NCBI GenBank assembly: GCA_034440595.1
Contig: JAWXCH010000430.1
Coordinates: 1 to 6,385, forward strand
Origin: JAWXCH01 sp034440595
Lineage (GTDB): Bacteria; Planctomycetota; Planctomycetia; Pirellulales; JALHPA01
DNA length: 6,385 nucleotides
Direction: 5' to 3'
Notes under the pieces: model-generated
What the model saw: the letters and a program-made list of their open reading frames with translations, nothing else
The model's database searches: none
What the model was told of the DNA's origin: nothing
Made by a program: the position numbers and the translations under genes
Shown here: positions 6,146 through 6,385 of the stretch, in pieces
Layout: every line of letters begins with the position of its first letter
How positions within the stretch are numbered: position 1 is the stretch's first letter

Positions 6146-6385
6146 AATGGTCGCAGCAGCAACATCATGCTTATCCCCACTATTCCGTCAGTTTAGCGAC
6201 CGACCCCAAATAGCTTACCATTTGCTAACAAGTCCTACAAACCGTACGGTGGCCGACTGTCATAGTGGTTACTACCGTAAATACCGGCAAAAATGCGGCG
6301 AATCGTCGTAATGCGCCTAATCGAACCCGCGATACTGGACCGATCAGCGAACTTTGATTGCATCCGGCCGACAATCGGGGAATAA

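Larger units (their letters stand above)
5967..6385. other. Upstream intergenic region of the fusion gene, no convincing gene
   Basis: About 420 bases without a gene I can support. It holds the hairpin at 6116-6145, the TTGACA at 6064-6069 (- strand) and short palindromes including ACCGTACGGT at 6241-6250. Open frames on the + strand at 6004-6213 and 6063-6311 have no recognisable protein character and no good ribosome binding site. At the right edge several - strand frames remain open. One ends with TGA at 6346-6344, giving a 13-residue tail (LFPDCRPDAIKVR), and another runs from 6384 to a TAG about 49 codons later. Either could be the tail of a gene beyond the window, and neither is recognisable. 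Confidence 0.6.

Noticed and set aside
6063..6311. + strand open frame of 82 codons in the upstream region
   Set aside because: No ribosome binding site, no recognisable domain, runs through the strong hairpin, and composition does not resemble the real genes.

Overview
This window looks like chromosomal DNA from a planctomycete, most likely of the Pirellulales (Rhodopirellula/Blastopirellula type). The grounds are moderate GC, weak or absent Shine-Dalgarno sites before several genes, a KsgA with a lengthened stretch before its NLPY motif, a small protein of a style I associate with this group, and a very large lipid-type fusion enzyme. The assignment rests on recognition of the proteins, not on a search.

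Layout: the left third (1-1931) is read on the + strand. It holds the 3' part of riboflavin synthase (start codon lies before the window), the 16S rRNA dimethyltransferase KsgA/RsmA, and an unrecognised protein of about 78 residues. The right two thirds are read on the - strand and converge on the first block at about 1931-1958. A 1155-residue single-chain enzyme (5954 to 2487) is followed 55 bases downstream by a small hotdog-fold thioesterase (2431 to 1958), probably co-transcribed. The last 430 bases (5955-6385) are the upstream region of the fusion gene. They contain a good ribosome binding site, a strong 13-bp hairpin, a possible -35 box and several short palindromes, but no convincing gene.

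The centrepiece is the fusion protein. In order it carries a fatty-acyl-AMP ligase (FAAL), an acyl carrier protein with its DSL serine, and a PLP-dependent alpha-oxoamine synthase (the AONS/KBL/serine palmitoyltransferase family). All three active sites look intact. The architecture implies a self-contained assembly: activate a free fatty acid with ATP, load it on the in-cis carrier, and condense it decarboxylatively with an amino acid to give an acyl-derived alpha-amino ketone. This is the chemistry of the first step of sphingoid-base synthesis and of some secondary-metabolite pathways. The adjacent thioesterase could clear misloaded carrier or release product. The actual amino acid, acyl chain and product cannot be read from the sequence.
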